Source: Pseudobutyrivibrio sp. MD2005 (lineage in GTDB: Bacteria; Bacillota; Clostridia; Lachnospirales; Lachnospiraceae). Taken from it: a stretch of 64,000 nucleotides of DNA. Made by a program: the position numbers and the translations under genes. The notes below the pieces were generated by a model. The model ran no database searches. It was not told the DNA's origin and worked only from the letters and a program-made list of their open reading frames with translations. The stretch is from positions 1-64,000 of the forward strand of contig NZ_JHXE01000012.1 in the NCBI RefSeq assembly GCF_000621865.1, in the 5' to 3' direction. Shown here one piece after another: positions 1 through 8,435 of this stretch (position 1 is the first letter of the stretch; every line of letters starts with the position of its first letter).

Positions 1-67
1 TTTACTAAAAAAAGGTTTTTGTTTCGTCTTAGAAACTAAATGAATTTCAAGGATACATGTCATTCAT

Positions 68-115
68 AAACTTTTCGAAGAAAAGTTTGTGTTAAGTAAC
101 AAGCTTGCTTGTTAC
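68..115 (-). repeat. Two adjacent perfect hairpins in the putative rRNA leader
   Basis: AAACTTTTC (68-76) pairs perfectly with GAAAAGTTT (80-88) around a 3-base loop, and GTAACAAGC (96-104) pairs perfectly with GCTTGTTAC (107-115) around TT. They lie downstream of the two strong minus-strand promoters, so they would be part of the leader RNA, possibly as processing or antitermination structures. Confidence 0.5.
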
Positions 116-200
116 CATAAAAACTTGTATTAATTCAAGGTTTGTTTCACTGTTCAGTTATCAATCTTCGCTTTGTTGTTGCCTCAGCAGCAACTCGTTT

Positions 201-229
201 ATATTATCACGATGTCAGCTTCTTGTCAA
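201..229 (-). promoter_or_regulatory. Promoter P2 of a tandem rRNA-type pair, reading out of the left edge
   Basis: On the minus strand a perfect -35 TTGACA (224-229) is followed after 17 bp by TAATAT (201-206). A boxA-like stretch lies downstream (around 145-170, minus TTGATAACTGAACAGTG), similar to the CTTTGAAAACTGAACA sequences of Firmicute rRNA leaders. No part of 16S rRNA is inside the window, so the identity of the driven operon is an inference. Confidence 0.6.
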
Positions 230-335
230 CAACTTTTTTCTTTTATTTTGAAACTTTTCAGGATTTTAAAATTGTTTATACAATTTTCTCAATTCCTTAT
301 TATGTTTCCGCACCTCGTTCCCTCAGTGCTCGATT

Positions 336-364
336 ATAATATCACCTAAAATGCGCCATGTCAA
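336..364 (-). promoter_or_regulatory. Promoter P1 of the same tandem pair
   Basis: Minus-strand TTGACA (359-364), 17 bp spacer, TATTAT (336-341). It lies 135 bp upstream of the second promoter. Two consensus-like promoters in series are typical of rRNA operons of Firmicutes. The radA stop is only about 120 bp upstream, so the pair starts a new unit after radA. Confidence 0.6.
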
Positions 365-396
365 CAGATATTCTGTGAATCTTTTAAAGTAAATCT

Positions 397-426
397 ATTC
401 ACTGCTGCCACGGCAATTGTGTGAAT
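397..426 (-). terminator. Possible weak terminator after radA
   Basis: ATTCAC (397-402) and GTGAAT (421-426) enclose an inner TGCC/GGCA stem. The tail on the minus strand is AT-rich but lacks a solid T-run. It sits between the radA stop (488) and the P1 promoter (364), where a transcription end is expected. The rest of 365-487 shows nothing else recognisable. Confidence 0.3.
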
Positions 427-487
427 TGTACCAATTATTTTTGCAATTTCATTTTAGCCTCTATATTTAGTTACTGGTTAATAATAT

Positions 488-1873
488 TTAGCGAGATATC
501 GCATCCACTGCTTCTTTCACATTGGAAACCCCTATTACTTTTATACCAGATATACTACTCACTGCAGGCAAATTAGATGCAGGAATAATAGCCTTTTTAA
601 ATCCTAGCTTTTTTGCTTCACTAACTCTTTGTTCAGCCATCGAAACTGAACGCACTTCCCCTGATAGACCTATCTCTCCAAATACAATAGTACCTGCATC
701 AACCGGAATATCTTTTTCGCTAGAATATACAGCCATCGCTATAGCTAAATCAATTGCTGGCTCATTAATTCTTATACCACCTGCAATATTCACATATATA
801 TCTGAACGACCAAGGAATATACCACATGATTTATTGGCCTTTAAATCTCTCATTCTTTCCAATACAGCAACTAACAGATTTACTCTGTTGTAATCACAGC
901 CCGTTGCCATTCTACGTGGAATTTCAAATGCTGTCTTGCTAACAAGTGATTGAATTTCAACTAATATAGGACGTGTCCCTTCCATAGAACATGTAACAAC
1001 GGAACCTGTCGCATTTTCTGGTCTACCATCAAGCATCATAGCAGACGGATTTTTAACCTGCTCCAAGCCTATATCTCTCATTTCAAAAACGCCAATTTCA
1101 TTTGTAGAGCCAAAACGATTCTTAACCCCACGCAATATTCTATATGAAGCATGTCTATCACCTTCGAAGTATAAAACAGTATCTACCATATGTTCTAACA
1201 CTCTTGGACCTGCGACAGTACCTTCTTTTGTAACATGTCCAACAATGAATACCGCTATACCCTTCCCTTTTGCAATTTGCATCAATACAGATGTTGATTC
1301 TCTAACCTGTGATACCGACCCAGGTGCAGAACCGACTGTTTCATTAAACATCGTCTGAATAGAGTCAATTATTAGAACTGTTGGCATCTCTCGTTCCACA
1401 ACAGCTCTAATAGTATCCAAACTAGTTTCACACAGTAAATCCAGTTTATCATTAAAATCACCTATTCTATCAGCCCTAATTTTAATTTGCTGAAGTGATT
1501 CCTCTCCTGATACGTACATAACGTTAGTACCTGATTTACATAATTGTTGACATGTTTGAAGTAACAGTGTTGATTTACCTATACCAGGATCTCCACCTAC
1601 TAAAACCATCGATCCAGGTACAATTCCGCCGCCCAAAACTCTATCAAATTCTTCAATGTTAGTAGATATTCTCTGCTCATTAGAAGCTTTCACGTCTATA
1701 AGCTTAGTAGGCTTTATATCAGACACCTTGGCCCTTGTTTTTACAGTAGTTTTATCTATAGTTTCTTCTACTAAGGTGTTCCACGCGCCACATGCAGGAC
1801 ACTGTCCTGACCATTTTGAGCTTTCATTACCACATTCCTGACAAAAAAACACTGAAACCTTTTTATTCGCCAT
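488..1873 (-). CDS. radA: DNA repair protein RadA
   Basis: RadA (Sms) is a RecA-like, DnaB-type ATPase that drives branch migration of recombination intermediates in the cytoplasm. The protein of 461 residues has the N-terminal four-Cys zinc finger (C11, C14, C25, C28), a Walker A GGDPGIGKST at 93-102, the RadA-specific KNRFG motif near 255, and a C-terminal Lon-protease-like domain, all at the usual family length. The open frame extends 20 codons upstream to 1933, but that extension lies across a perfect terminator hairpin (1892-1923), and the ATG at 1873 has an AAGGAG site about 7 bases upstream, so 1873 is taken as the start. The next gene upstream ends at 1946. Confidence 0.95.
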   Translation of the reverse strand: MANKKVSVFFCQECGNESSKWSGQCPACGAWNTLVEETIDKTTVKTRAKVSDIKPTKLIDVKASNEQRISTNIEEFDRVLGGGIVPGSMVLVGGDPGIGKSTLLLQTCQQLCKSGTNVMYVSGEESLQQIKIRADRIGDFNDKLDLLCETSLDTIRAVVEREMPTVLIIDSIQTMFNETVGSAPGSVSQVRESTSVLMQIAKGKGIAVFIVGHVTKEGTVAGPRVLEHMVDTVLYFEGDRHASYRILRGVKNRFGSTNEIGVFEMRDIGLEQVKNPSAMMLDGRPENATGSVVTCSMEGTRPILVEIQSLVSKTAFEIPRRMATGCDYNRVNLLVAVLERMRDLKANKSCGIFLGRSDIYVNIAGGIRINEPAIDLAIAMAVYSSEKDIPVDAGTIVFGEIGLSGEVRSVSMAEQRVSEAKKLGFKKAIIPASNLPAVSSISGIKVIGVSNVKEAVDAISR

Positions 1874-1887
1874 TATTTTCTCCTTAT

Positions 1888-1923
1888 AGATAAAAATCTT
1901 CCCAATGTAAATTGGGAAGATTT
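1888..1923 (-). terminator. Rho-independent terminator between the 137-aa gene and radA
   Basis: A perfect 13-bp stem (AAATCTTCCCAAT, 1894-1906, with ATTGGGAAGATTT, 1911-1923) with loop GTAA is followed on the minus strand by TTTTTAT. It ends transcription of the gene at 1946-2359. It also contradicts the upstream-extended radA start, because that frame would be read through this stem. Confidence 0.85.
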
Positions 1924-1945
1924 CGTCGTTCATAATAAAATAATA

Positions 1946-2359
1946 TTAAACTTTTTTAACTTCAACTAAAACCGCTACGCCTGGGTCTAATTCAACTGAC
2001 AAATTAAGCTTTCCACCAAGATTTGTCTTCATCTGTCCTGCCTTTGTACCAGCAACTGTAATATCATAATCAGTCTCTGGTTCAAGCTCAAGAGTAATCA
2101 TTGCATCCTCTTTTCCCTCAACTGTGAAAGAAACTGAATCTGCGCTACAATTGAATTTTTCTACTGCCGTTCCTGGCACAGACTCATAAACGAACATCCC
2201 ATTTCTCTCAAGTTTTGTGATATCTGAGAATGTCTTTACCTTGTACAAGTCCCCGTCGTGTTTGTAGTCCTCAAGCTTCTTCTTAGCAGATAAGGTGTAA
2301 TCGCCAAAGCTGATGGTTCCGTCTGCTTCACTGCGAATCAACTCACTAATCACAGCCAT
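1946..2359 (-). CDS. Conserved small protein of Lachnospiraceae, function unknown
   Basis: A protein of 137 residues with no signal peptide or membrane segment, rich in beta-forming and acidic residues. It ends in a repeated pattern of short strands (ITLELEPETDYDITV, LNLSVELDPGVAVLVEV) that suggests an Ig-like or beta-sandwich fold. From memory, close relatives are common in Lachnospiraceae and are often automatically labelled endosialidase; no glycosidase motif is visible here, so that label is not used. The ATG is preceded by AGGAGG at good spacing. It has its own sigma-A promoter (2408-2436) and its own terminator, so it is a single-gene unit between clpC and radA, probably well expressed. 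Confidence 0.75.
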   Translation of the reverse strand: MAVISELIRSEADGTISFGDYTLSAKKKLEDYKHDGDLYKVKTFSDITKLERNGMFVYESVPGTAVEKFNCSADSVSFTVEGKEDAMITLELEPETDYDITVAGTKAGQMKTNLGGKLNLSVELDPGVAVLVEVKKV

Positions 2360-2407
2360 CTTAAATTCCTCCTATAGTTACTGCACGTTGCAGAATGTCT
2401 TACCCCG

Positions 2408-2436
2408 ATTATAACAAAGGAATTTCATTTTCACAA
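2408..2436 (-). promoter_or_regulatory. Sigma-A promoter of the 137-aa gene
   Basis: Minus-strand TTGTGA (2431-2436), 17 bp spacer, perfect TATAAT (2408-2413). It lies in the gap between the clpC stop and the 137-aa gene, so that gene is transcribed independently of clpC. Confidence 0.7.
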
Positions 2437-2457
2437 TAAAAGTAAAAATAAATTTAC

Positions 2458-4893
2458 TTATTTTTCAAAAACGATTACATCCTTTTTAACCTTTGCTTTT
2501 ACAGTATCAGAAGATTTGATTTTACCAGCTAAAATATCTTCTGCCATCACATCTTCCAGAGCTGTTTGTATCTTGCGTCTGATTGGTCTAGCACCATACT
2601 TAGGATCAAATGATTTTTCAACAATCCATGTCTTAACAGATGCCGTGATTGTAACTGTAATATCCATCTGTTCCTTACATCTTGCAGCAAACTGCTTAAC
2701 CTGAAGTGCCGCAATTTCCTTCATATCATCTTTATTTAGCGCTCTGAATACAATAGTCTCATCTATACGATTTAAGAACTCAGGCTTAAAGATTCGCTTA
2801 ACCTCTTCCATAACGCCATTCTTCATAAACTCGTAATCTTTGCTTGCATCCTCTTTTGAGGCAAAACCAAGCTTTTTAGGCTCTATTATAGCCTGAGCTC
2901 CAGCATTACTTGTCATTATAATAATTGTGTTTTTAAAATCAACTTTACGGCCCTGCGAATCTGTTACATGTCCATCATCCAAAATCTGAAGCATTACATT
3001 GAAAACATCAGGATGAGCCTTCTCAATTTCATCAAAAAGAATAACAGAATATGGGTTTCTTCTTACTTTTTCTGAAAGCTGTCCGCCTTCATCATATCCT
3101 ACATATCCTGGAGGCGAACCAATCATTTTAGATACAGAGTGCTTTTCCATGTATTCACTCATATCAACTCGGATCATTGAATTCTCGTTACCAAAGACAG
3201 CCTCCGCTAAAGCTTTAGATATTTCTGTTTTACCAACACCTGTAGGACCCAAGAATAAGAACGAGCCGATTGGTCTTCCCTTTTCTTTTAAACCAACACG
3301 ACCTCTACGTACTGCTCTAGCAACAGCAGATACCGCTTCTTCCTGTCCAATAACACGCTTGTGTAAAATACTTTCTATTTTTCTAAGACGTACAGATTCC
3401 TGCTCTGTAAGCTTTGCTACAGGTATCTTAGTCCAAAGTGCAACAACAGCAGCTACATCATTTTCAGTTAGCACTGTAGGCTTATTGTTTGCTCTACGTC
3501 TAAGGCGTTTTTCCTCAGCCTCTTTTTTAGCAATAAGCTCATCCTTGTCCTTTTTGATAGAACTAGCAAGTGCTATATCACCTGCAATGATTGCATCTTC
3601 CATATCTTGAGATAATTGCGCAATCTTCTTTTCTAAATCATCATCCTTTGTAACTACTTTAACTGTCTTAAGCTTAATTGCAGCTGCAGCTTCATCCATA
3701 AGGTCAATAGCCTTATCTGGTAAAAATCTATCTGCAATATATCTCTCTGATAAGTTAACACAAGCTTCTATAGCTTCATCAGGAATAGTAATTCCATGAT
3801 GAGACTCATAGAGCTGTCTAACGCCTTTAAGAATTTCTATTGTCTCTTCTGTTGTAGGCTCTTCAACCATAACTGGCTGGAAACGTCTCTCGAGAGCCGC
3901 ATCCTTTTCTACGTATTTACGATATTCAGTGATAGTTGTGGCACCTAAAATCTGGATTTCTCCTCTAGCCATTGCTGGCTTAAGGATGTTGGATGCATCG
4001 ATTGCTCCCTCTGCTCCACCGGCTCCAATAAGGGTGTGAATCTCGTCGATAAATAAAAGTATATTGCCTTCAGCTATTACCTCTGCTATTACCTTCTTGA
4101 TTCGCTCTTCAAATTCACCACGATACTTTGAGCCAGCAACCATTCCTGATAAATCTAATGATAGAACTCTCAAATCTTTAACAGAATCAGGAACATTACC
4201 ATCAACAATACGTTCTGCCAAGCCCTCTACTATGGCTGTTTTGCCAACACCCGGCTCACCTATAAGACATGGATTATTCTTTCCACGTCTAGAAAGAATC
4301 TGGATAACACGCTGAATTTCAGATTCGCGTCCAACAATAGGATCAAGCTCACCTTCTTCAGCTAGTTCTGTTAAATCCCTTGAAAACTGTTCTAAATAAG
4401 ATGTCTCATTACGCTTTCTGCCACTGTTTATAGCTTGCATTTCTTCCTTGTAGACAGTTCCCTCTGCCCCCATTCCAGCAACAAGCTCAGAGAAAAGCTT
4501 ATGTGGGTTAATATCAAGCGAGTTTAAAAGTCTTGCACCTGAACAATCCTGCATTCTAATCATAGCTAAGAGCAAATGCTCTGTTCCTATTGTTTTAGAA
4601 TTGCACTTTTCAGCTTCTTCTAGCGCATGGTCTAAAAGCTGTTCCATCTTAGGTGTGTAGCCGTCACGATCCTGAATAGCTATCTCTCCACCTGGAGATA
4701 TTAATTCCTCAACAAGCTTTAACAATGCTTCCTTACTAACACCGTTAGAATTCAAAACTTTGGCAGCAAGAGAGTTTTCCTGATCAATAATAGAAATCAG
4801 CAAATGCTCCGTTCCAACATAGCTATGCTTTAAAGATTTTGAAAGCTTTGATGCGCCTGTAATTGCGCGTTTTGCCTGCTTAGAATATTCCAT
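2458..4893 (-). CDS. clpC: ATP-dependent Clp protease ATP-binding subunit ClpC
   Basis: A class I Hsp100 unfoldase that feeds substrates to ClpP. Its 811 residues show two N-terminal Clp-N repeats (about 1-145), a first AAA+ module with Walker A GEPGVGKT near 210, a middle region at about 420-460 resembling a UVR/coiled-coil segment, a second AAA+ module with GPTGVGKT near 550, and a Clp D2-small domain at the end. This is the normal ClpC length. It starts at ATG with AAAGGAG upstream, 15 bp after the stop of the surface protein gene 4909-6372, and no promoter fits between them, so the two are probably co-transcribed. The usual ctsR-mcsA-mcsB neighbours are not here, and no CtsR heptad repeat was seen upstream. 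Confidence 0.95.
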   Translation of the reverse strand: MEYSKQAKRAITGASKLSKSLKHSYVGTEHLLISIIDQENSLAAKVLNSNGVSKEALLKLVEELISPGGEIAIQDRDGYTPKMEQLLDHALEEAEKCNSKTIGTEHLLLAMIRMQDCSGARLLNSLDINPHKLFSELVAGMGAEGTVYKEEMQAINSGRKRNETSYLEQFSRDLTELAEEGELDPIVGRESEIQRVIQILSRRGKNNPCLIGEPGVGKTAIVEGLAERIVDGNVPDSVKDLRVLSLDLSGMVAGSKYRGEFEERIKKVIAEVIAEGNILLFIDEIHTLIGAGGAEGAIDASNILKPAMARGEIQILGATTITEYRKYVEKDAALERRFQPVMVEEPTTEETIEILKGVRQLYESHHGITIPDEAIEACVNLSERYIADRFLPDKAIDLMDEAAAAIKLKTVKVVTKDDDLEKKIAQLSQDMEDAIIAGDIALASSIKKDKDELIAKKEAEEKRLRRRANNKPTVLTENDVAAVVALWTKIPVAKLTEQESVRLRKIESILHKRVIGQEEAVSAVARAVRRGRVGLKEKGRPIGSFLFLGPTGVGKTEISKALAEAVFGNENSMIRVDMSEYMEKHSVSKMIGSPPGYVGYDEGGQLSEKVRRNPYSVILFDEIEKAHPDVFNVMLQILDDGHVTDSQGRKVDFKNTIIIMTSNAGAQAIIEPKKLGFASKEDASKDYEFMKNGVMEEVKRIFKPEFLNRIDETIVFRALNKDDMKEIAALQVKQFAARCKEQMDITVTITASVKTWIVEKSFDPKYGARPIRRKIQTALEDVMAEDILAGKIKSSDTVKAKVKKDVIVFEK

Positions 4894-4908
4894 ATTCTTC
4901 TGCTCCTT

Positions 4909-6372
4909 TTATAGATCATTTAAATCCATCATGTTTAAACTAGAAGCTCTTCTAGCTTCATATGATTCTGATTCATAACGAGATCTCGATGTATCATCCT
5001 CATCCTCTATCTCGTCATCATATTCATCATCCTCTTCGTATTCCTCTTCTTCCTCATCGTCGTCATCATCTGCATCACGATCTCTGAGAGAGAACACAAT
5101 TGAACGAGGTGTTTTCTTTGCAGGCTTAATTGGAGCCTTTGCAAAAACATCTCCATCAAAATCGTCGTCATCACCACGACCTCTGATTGCCTTATTAATA
5201 ATGATAAATAATAATACTACACATAGGATAATTAGTCCCATGATTATCTTTCTGTATAAGCCAAGCTTCTGAATATAAACTCCACTGTCAGAACCGGCTG
5301 CACCACTTTCTCCGTCGCCTGAAGTAGTGTCTACTGAAGATGATGAGAGTGCAGACTCATCGAATCTTGAAACAGTCTTGTACTCTGAATCATATACATA
5401 CCAGCCTGTTGCGCCATCCTGATTTGTTCCATATACATAATAGAAAGCAGAATCACCTGTAGTGTAAGCTGTAGCTGTGCCGCCTGTCACTTCAAGGCTA
5501 GTAGCTGTAAATGCTGATGAAGGGCCAGAGCCATTATCTGAAATAATGACGTAACTATCTTTTGAGCCAAGCATTAAAAACTCTGAAACAGTGCCAGCCT
5601 CAGCATCATAAAGATAGAACACACCTGAACCAGATGTATTGTCTGCTGGCTTTAAATATAATAAAGTAATTGTTCCATTTGAAGGCTCGCTATAAGTACT
5701 TGAACCAATTTTTACAGTAGTCTTAGAAAATCCTGATGGCATTTCAGAATCAGAATATCTTTCAGAAACTACATATGCTGTACCATTAATATCAAAACCA
5801 CCATCTGAATTGAGAGAACCTACTACTCCACTCGCAGATGTAACAGCTGCTGGCTGAGCGCCATCTGTTTCTGTGTTTTCTGTTTCATCTGTCTCAGTCT
5901 CAACATCTACTTCTGCATCATCTTCTTTAACAACTGTCTCTTCTTCATTGTTTGCTGTTTCAGTTGTTTCTGTTGTAGTCTGAGTACTAGCTGAAGAGCT
6001 AGAACCGCCAATACTAAGAGTGGTGCTACTTCCAGAATTAGCAGATGAAGATACTATAATAGAAGCTGTTCCTGCTGATGAAGCTTTAAAAACAATATCA
6101 GCTGATTTACCAGAGAACGAAACTGAATTACCTTCAGCGCTGGCAGATGATGCACTACAGCTGATGTAATTAAGCATACTTGATGTGTATTTAACTGTGA
6201 TAGTACCACTTTCTGTGCCCGACACAGATACTGTAACCGAATCCCCCACCGCAGGAGAACTCTTTGAAACCGTGATAGTGGTAGTACCTTGTGCAAAAGC
6301 CACAATATTAAACGCAAAAACTAAAACCGCAATAATAACCGCATTGAAAAACCTTCTATAACATTTACTCAT
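4909..6372 (-). CDS. Membrane-anchored extracellular protein with a cohesin/Ig-like domain and a poly-acidic cytoplasmic tail
   Basis: A protein of 487 residues of unknown function. Residues 1-28 form a signal peptide ending in AFA-Q. Residues about 30-120 are a Ser/Thr-rich beta domain resembling cohesin or bacterial Ig-like modules. A Thr/Glu-rich linker and a second extracellular region (about 180-350) follow. A single membrane helix (IIMGLIILCVVLLFIII) comes at about 370, then a basic stop and a cytoplasmic tail with long runs of Asp and Glu. The frame opens at 6432, but the ATG at 6372 has AAGGAAGG upstream and begins a proper signal peptide. A consensus promoter at 6460-6488 gives a leader of about 80 nt. 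clpC follows 15 bp downstream, an unusual partner for a surface protein. Confidence 0.75.
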   Translation of the reverse strand: MSKCYRRFFNAVIIAVLVFAFNIVAFAQGTTTITVSKSSPAVGDSVTVSVSGTESGTITVKYTSSMLNYISCSASSASAEGNSVSFSGKSADIVFKASSAGTASIIVSSSANSGSSTTLSIGGSSSSASTQTTTETTETANNEEETVVKEDDAEVDVETETDETENTETDGAQPAAVTSASGVVGSLNSDGGFDINGTAYVVSERYSDSEMPSGFSKTTVKIGSSTYSEPSNGTITLLYLKPADNTSGSGVFYLYDAEAGTVSEFLMLGSKDSYVIISDNGSGPSSAFTATSLEVTGGTATAYTTGDSAFYYVYGTNQDGATGWYVYDSEYKTVSRFDESALSSSSVDTTSGDGESGAAGSDSGVYIQKLGLYRKIIMGLIILCVVLLFIIINKAIRGRGDDDDFDGDVFAKAPIKPAKKTPRSIVFSLRDRDADDDDDEEEEEYEEDDEYDDEIEDEDDTSRSRYESESYEARRASSLNMMDLNDL

Positions 6373-6459
6373 AACAATTACCTTCCTTAAAAGCCGGTGT
6401 GCCCATAGCCACAATAACTTGTAAAAGGCCAATGTGACACACTATATATAGATACTTTA

Positions 6460-6488
6460 ATTATAGGTAACCCACAATACTTAGTCAA
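6460..6488 (-). promoter_or_regulatory. Sigma-A promoter for the surface protein-clpC transcript
   Basis: Minus-strand TTGACT (6483-6488), 17 bp spacer, perfect TATAAT (6460-6465). The -35 box overlaps the stop codon of the 64-aa gene. Transcription would start near 6453, leaving about 80 nt of leader that contains GGCC/GGCT-type complementary blocks but no riboswitch class I can recognise. Confidence 0.7.
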
Positions 6489-6679
6489 CAATTTCTACAA
6501 AGTAATATAAGCCAAACAATCCCTGAAACCCCTGAATATGAGCCGATTATGCTCGCAAGATTGTTATGTGAAATTTGTATGTTAAGGATGAATAATATAA
6601 CAAATATAATGCAAATGGTAACAAGCTGTGATATTACTGCAAGTGAAACTATCATGTCTTTGTCTAATCTTCTCTTCAT
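6485..6679 (-). CDS. Small membrane protein, 64 aa, unknown function
   Basis: Two hydrophobic helices (about 10-33 and 42-60) follow a basic N-terminus (MKRRLDKD); the protein ends in LCRNC. The ATG has a perfect AGGAGG site about 9 bases upstream and a promoter with an internal palindrome (6723-6750), which argues that this short frame is real. No family is recognised. It could be a regulatory peptide of a membrane complex or a stand-alone small membrane protein; the sequence does not decide. Confidence 0.6.
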   Translation of the reverse strand: MKRRLDKDMIVSLAVISQLVTICIIFVILFILNIQISHNNLASIIGSYSGVSGIVWLILLCRNC

Positions 6680-6722
6680 AAATAAGTACCTCCTGTGTTA
6701 TCGATGAGATAATTCTAGCAGG

Positions 6723-6750
6723 ATTATATGTACCTATTTATGTACTTCAA
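6723..6750 (-). promoter_or_regulatory. Promoter of the 64-aa gene with a palindrome in the spacer
   Basis: Minus-strand TTGAAG (6745-6750), 16 bp, TATAAT (6723-6728). The spacer is almost entirely a near-perfect palindrome, GTACCTATTTATGTAC on the plus strand at 6730-6745 (one mismatch pair). Such a placement is typical of a repressor or MerR-type activator site, so the small gene is probably regulated. Confidence 0.55.
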
Positions 6751-6788
6751 AGAAGATGGTGAAGATGGTGAAGGCGAAATTTTGAATT

Positions 6789-6828
6789 AAAAAAGCTACG
6801 TGCAATACATCTGTATCGCACATAGCCT
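6789..6828 (-). terminator. Terminator of the VanX/L,D-transpeptidase gene
   Basis: GCTACGTGC (6795-6803) pairs with GCACATAGC (6818-6826) with one wobble position, with additional pairing inside, and a minus-strand T-run follows at 6789-6794. It lies 25 bp after the stop of the gene at 6852. Confidence 0.8.
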
Positions 6829-6851
6829 TTTAATAAGGTGGAAATTCGTGT

Positions 6852-8258
6852 TTAGAATCCTCCACCAAGATTTTCCAGTGTATCAATTACCACTGTACAA
6901 TCTGGTTTTACATTTTGCATAACAACCTTCATTTGGTCTTCAGGTATAGCTACACAGCCACCAGTATATGGCTTGTTAGGTCCTGTACAATGTAAGAATA
7001 TAGCTGAACCAAGCCCTGGAACACCTTCCTCATTGTAGCTGATATTTAAGCAATATTGATACTGACGAGTATACTCAATAAGATGCTCACTATTTTGGGT
7101 ATCAAGATTTGGATAATCATTAATATTAACCATCTTATTGTACTGCATTCCTGGGTTTACATCACCTGACCAATACTGTTCATTACCGACCTGAATATAA
7201 GGTATGGCACAGCCAGGATCTTTTGCAATTCCAAAGGCCGCATTAAATCTATAGGTTCCAACAGGTGTCTTCCCATCCCCTTCTACCGTCTTTCCAAGGC
7301 CATTTTTACCTATAAAACCAGGAGTGCTCATAATCTGATACCACTTGCCATCAGAACCCTTTTCATTCAAGGATACCCATGCTGTAGTTCCTTCATAATT
7401 TGCAACAACAAGCATTTGAGTAGAAGTCTTCGCTTGTGGCAACTTTGTAATCCAATCAGGAGAATTGCCAAGCATAGTAGTGGTTGAAGTGGTGGCACCT
7501 TCAGTATTTGTAGACGAAACTACTGATTTCGTTGAAACTGGGAATGTAAAATATGTATCTTTATATGGTTCATTCTTCAATGTGAAATGCCACCATTCCT
7601 CTGGAAGCGGATTAAATCCATGGCGAACCATAACATCTCTAAGAAGCATTCTATTTGCATACTGCTCTGCTGTAATGCCAGTATAATCAGGATGGCTCAG
7701 TTCACCAAAATAATCAAAGGTTCCTCCCATATCTACTTCTTTTTCTGTAGTCATATCAAAAAGAGTCAAATCTACAGTGCTACCCCTGCTATGACCTGAA
7801 TGTTCGGCAATATAACCTTGTGGGAATAAAACTGTTTTATCTAACTCAGGATAAAAATATTGCTTCATTCGCACATCATTTTCATCTAAAGCCCAGTTCA
7901 TAAAATTGGTAACTGCCATCTGAGGACGATATGCATCGTATATCTTTAGTCGATATCCTTTTTGCATAAGTTCGTCACTGGCACCTTTTAAAGCTACTGC
8001 TGCCTCTTTTGTAAGAAGTGCCACCGGCTCCTCGTACCCAGCAATTCTGTCGCCAACAAAATTATAAGTAGAATAATATCTAATCTCTTGAATAGCATCA
8101 GGCACAACATCACTAAGTAATACAAAATCAGACGAATCCGCAGACAGCTTGACATCATCGTTTTTAGCACAAGCCTTTAGCATATTCAAATCAAATATAC
8201 ATAAAGTAAGCGCCGTAATAATTAATACAGTCGTAATTCTTTGAAATACTTTTTTCAA
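6852..8258 (-). CDS. Secreted D-Ala-D-Ala dipeptidase (VanX-like) fused to an L,D-transpeptidase-type domain
   Basis: A 468-residue envelope protein with a signal peptide or N-terminal anchor (about 1-31). Residues about 45-235 are an M15D D-Ala-D-Ala dipeptidase: YDAYRP, the zinc motif SGHSRGSTVDL (His and Asp ligands) and EEWWHF (catalytic Glu and His ligand). A Ser/Thr linker follows, then residues about 275-468 match YkuD/YafK-type L,D-transpeptidases, with FLHCTG and the catalytic TGGCVAI motif. Both domains act on peptidoglycan stem peptides, so the fusion may trim D-Ala-D-Ala termini and exchange or cross-link stems. The start is TTG, with GGAGGGGAG at correct spacing. There are no vanH/vanA-type neighbours, so a housekeeping wall role is more likely than glycopeptide resistance. 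Confidence 0.85.
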   Translation of the reverse strand: MKKVFQRITTVLIITALTLCIFDLNMLKACAKNDDVKLSADSSDFVLLSDVVPDAIQEIRYYSTYNFVGDRIAGYEEPVALLTKEAAVALKGASDELMQKGYRLKIYDAYRPQMAVTNFMNWALDENDVRMKQYFYPELDKTVLFPQGYIAEHSGHSRGSTVDLTLFDMTTEKEVDMGGTFDYFGELSHPDYTGITAEQYANRMLLRDVMVRHGFNPLPEEWWHFTLKNEPYKDTYFTFPVSTKSVVSSTNTEGATTSTTTMLGNSPDWITKLPQAKTSTQMLVVANYEGTTAWVSLNEKGSDGKWYQIMSTPGFIGKNGLGKTVEGDGKTPVGTYRFNAAFGIAKDPGCAIPYIQVGNEQYWSGDVNPGMQYNKMVNINDYPNLDTQNSEHLIEYTRQYQYCLNISYNEEGVPGLGSAIFLHCTGPNKPYTGGCVAIPEDQMKVVMQNVKPDCTVVIDTLENLGGGF

Positions 8259-8367
8259 AGTCTCCCCTCCTTTGCTTTGTTAATTATTTCAGTAATAAAA
8301 ATTTTACCTCAAATTAATAAATAATGGGGAAATATCGCAAAAAGTTCATAGACTATTGTTTTTTCAT

Positions 8368-8409
8368 CAAAAAAGAGCCCCTTACAATAAAATACATTGT
8401 AAGGAGCTC
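8368..8409 (-). terminator. Terminator after the purine permease
   Basis: GAGCCCCTTACAAT (8375-8388) pairs with ATTGTAAGGAGCTC (8396-8409) with one mismatch, followed on the minus strand by TTTTTTG. It closes the pyrG-permease unit. Confidence 0.85.
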
Positions 8410-8435
8410 GCATATCATCAACCACCTGAGTGATA

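Noticed and set aside
142-339. Open frame of 65 codons near the left edge
   Set aside because: It runs across two strong minus-strand promoters and a boxA-like leader; no ribosome site and poor composition.
1874-1933. Upstream extension of radA by 20 codons
   Set aside because: It crosses a perfect terminator hairpin and the internal ATG has an ideal ribosome site.
1946-2359. Endosialidase annotation
   Set aside because: The protein is far too small and has no glycosidase catalytic motif.
4893-4909. CtsR operator before clpC
   Set aside because: The gap is only 15 bp and holds just the ribosome site; no heptad repeat is present.
6373-6453. c-di-GMP or other riboswitch in the leader of the surface protein gene
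   Set aside because: The conserved core of known classes could not be found; only short complementary blocks are present.
6852-8258. Vancomycin resistance gene
   Set aside because: No vanH, ligase or two-component genes are adjacent; M15D dipeptidases are common in wall metabolism.
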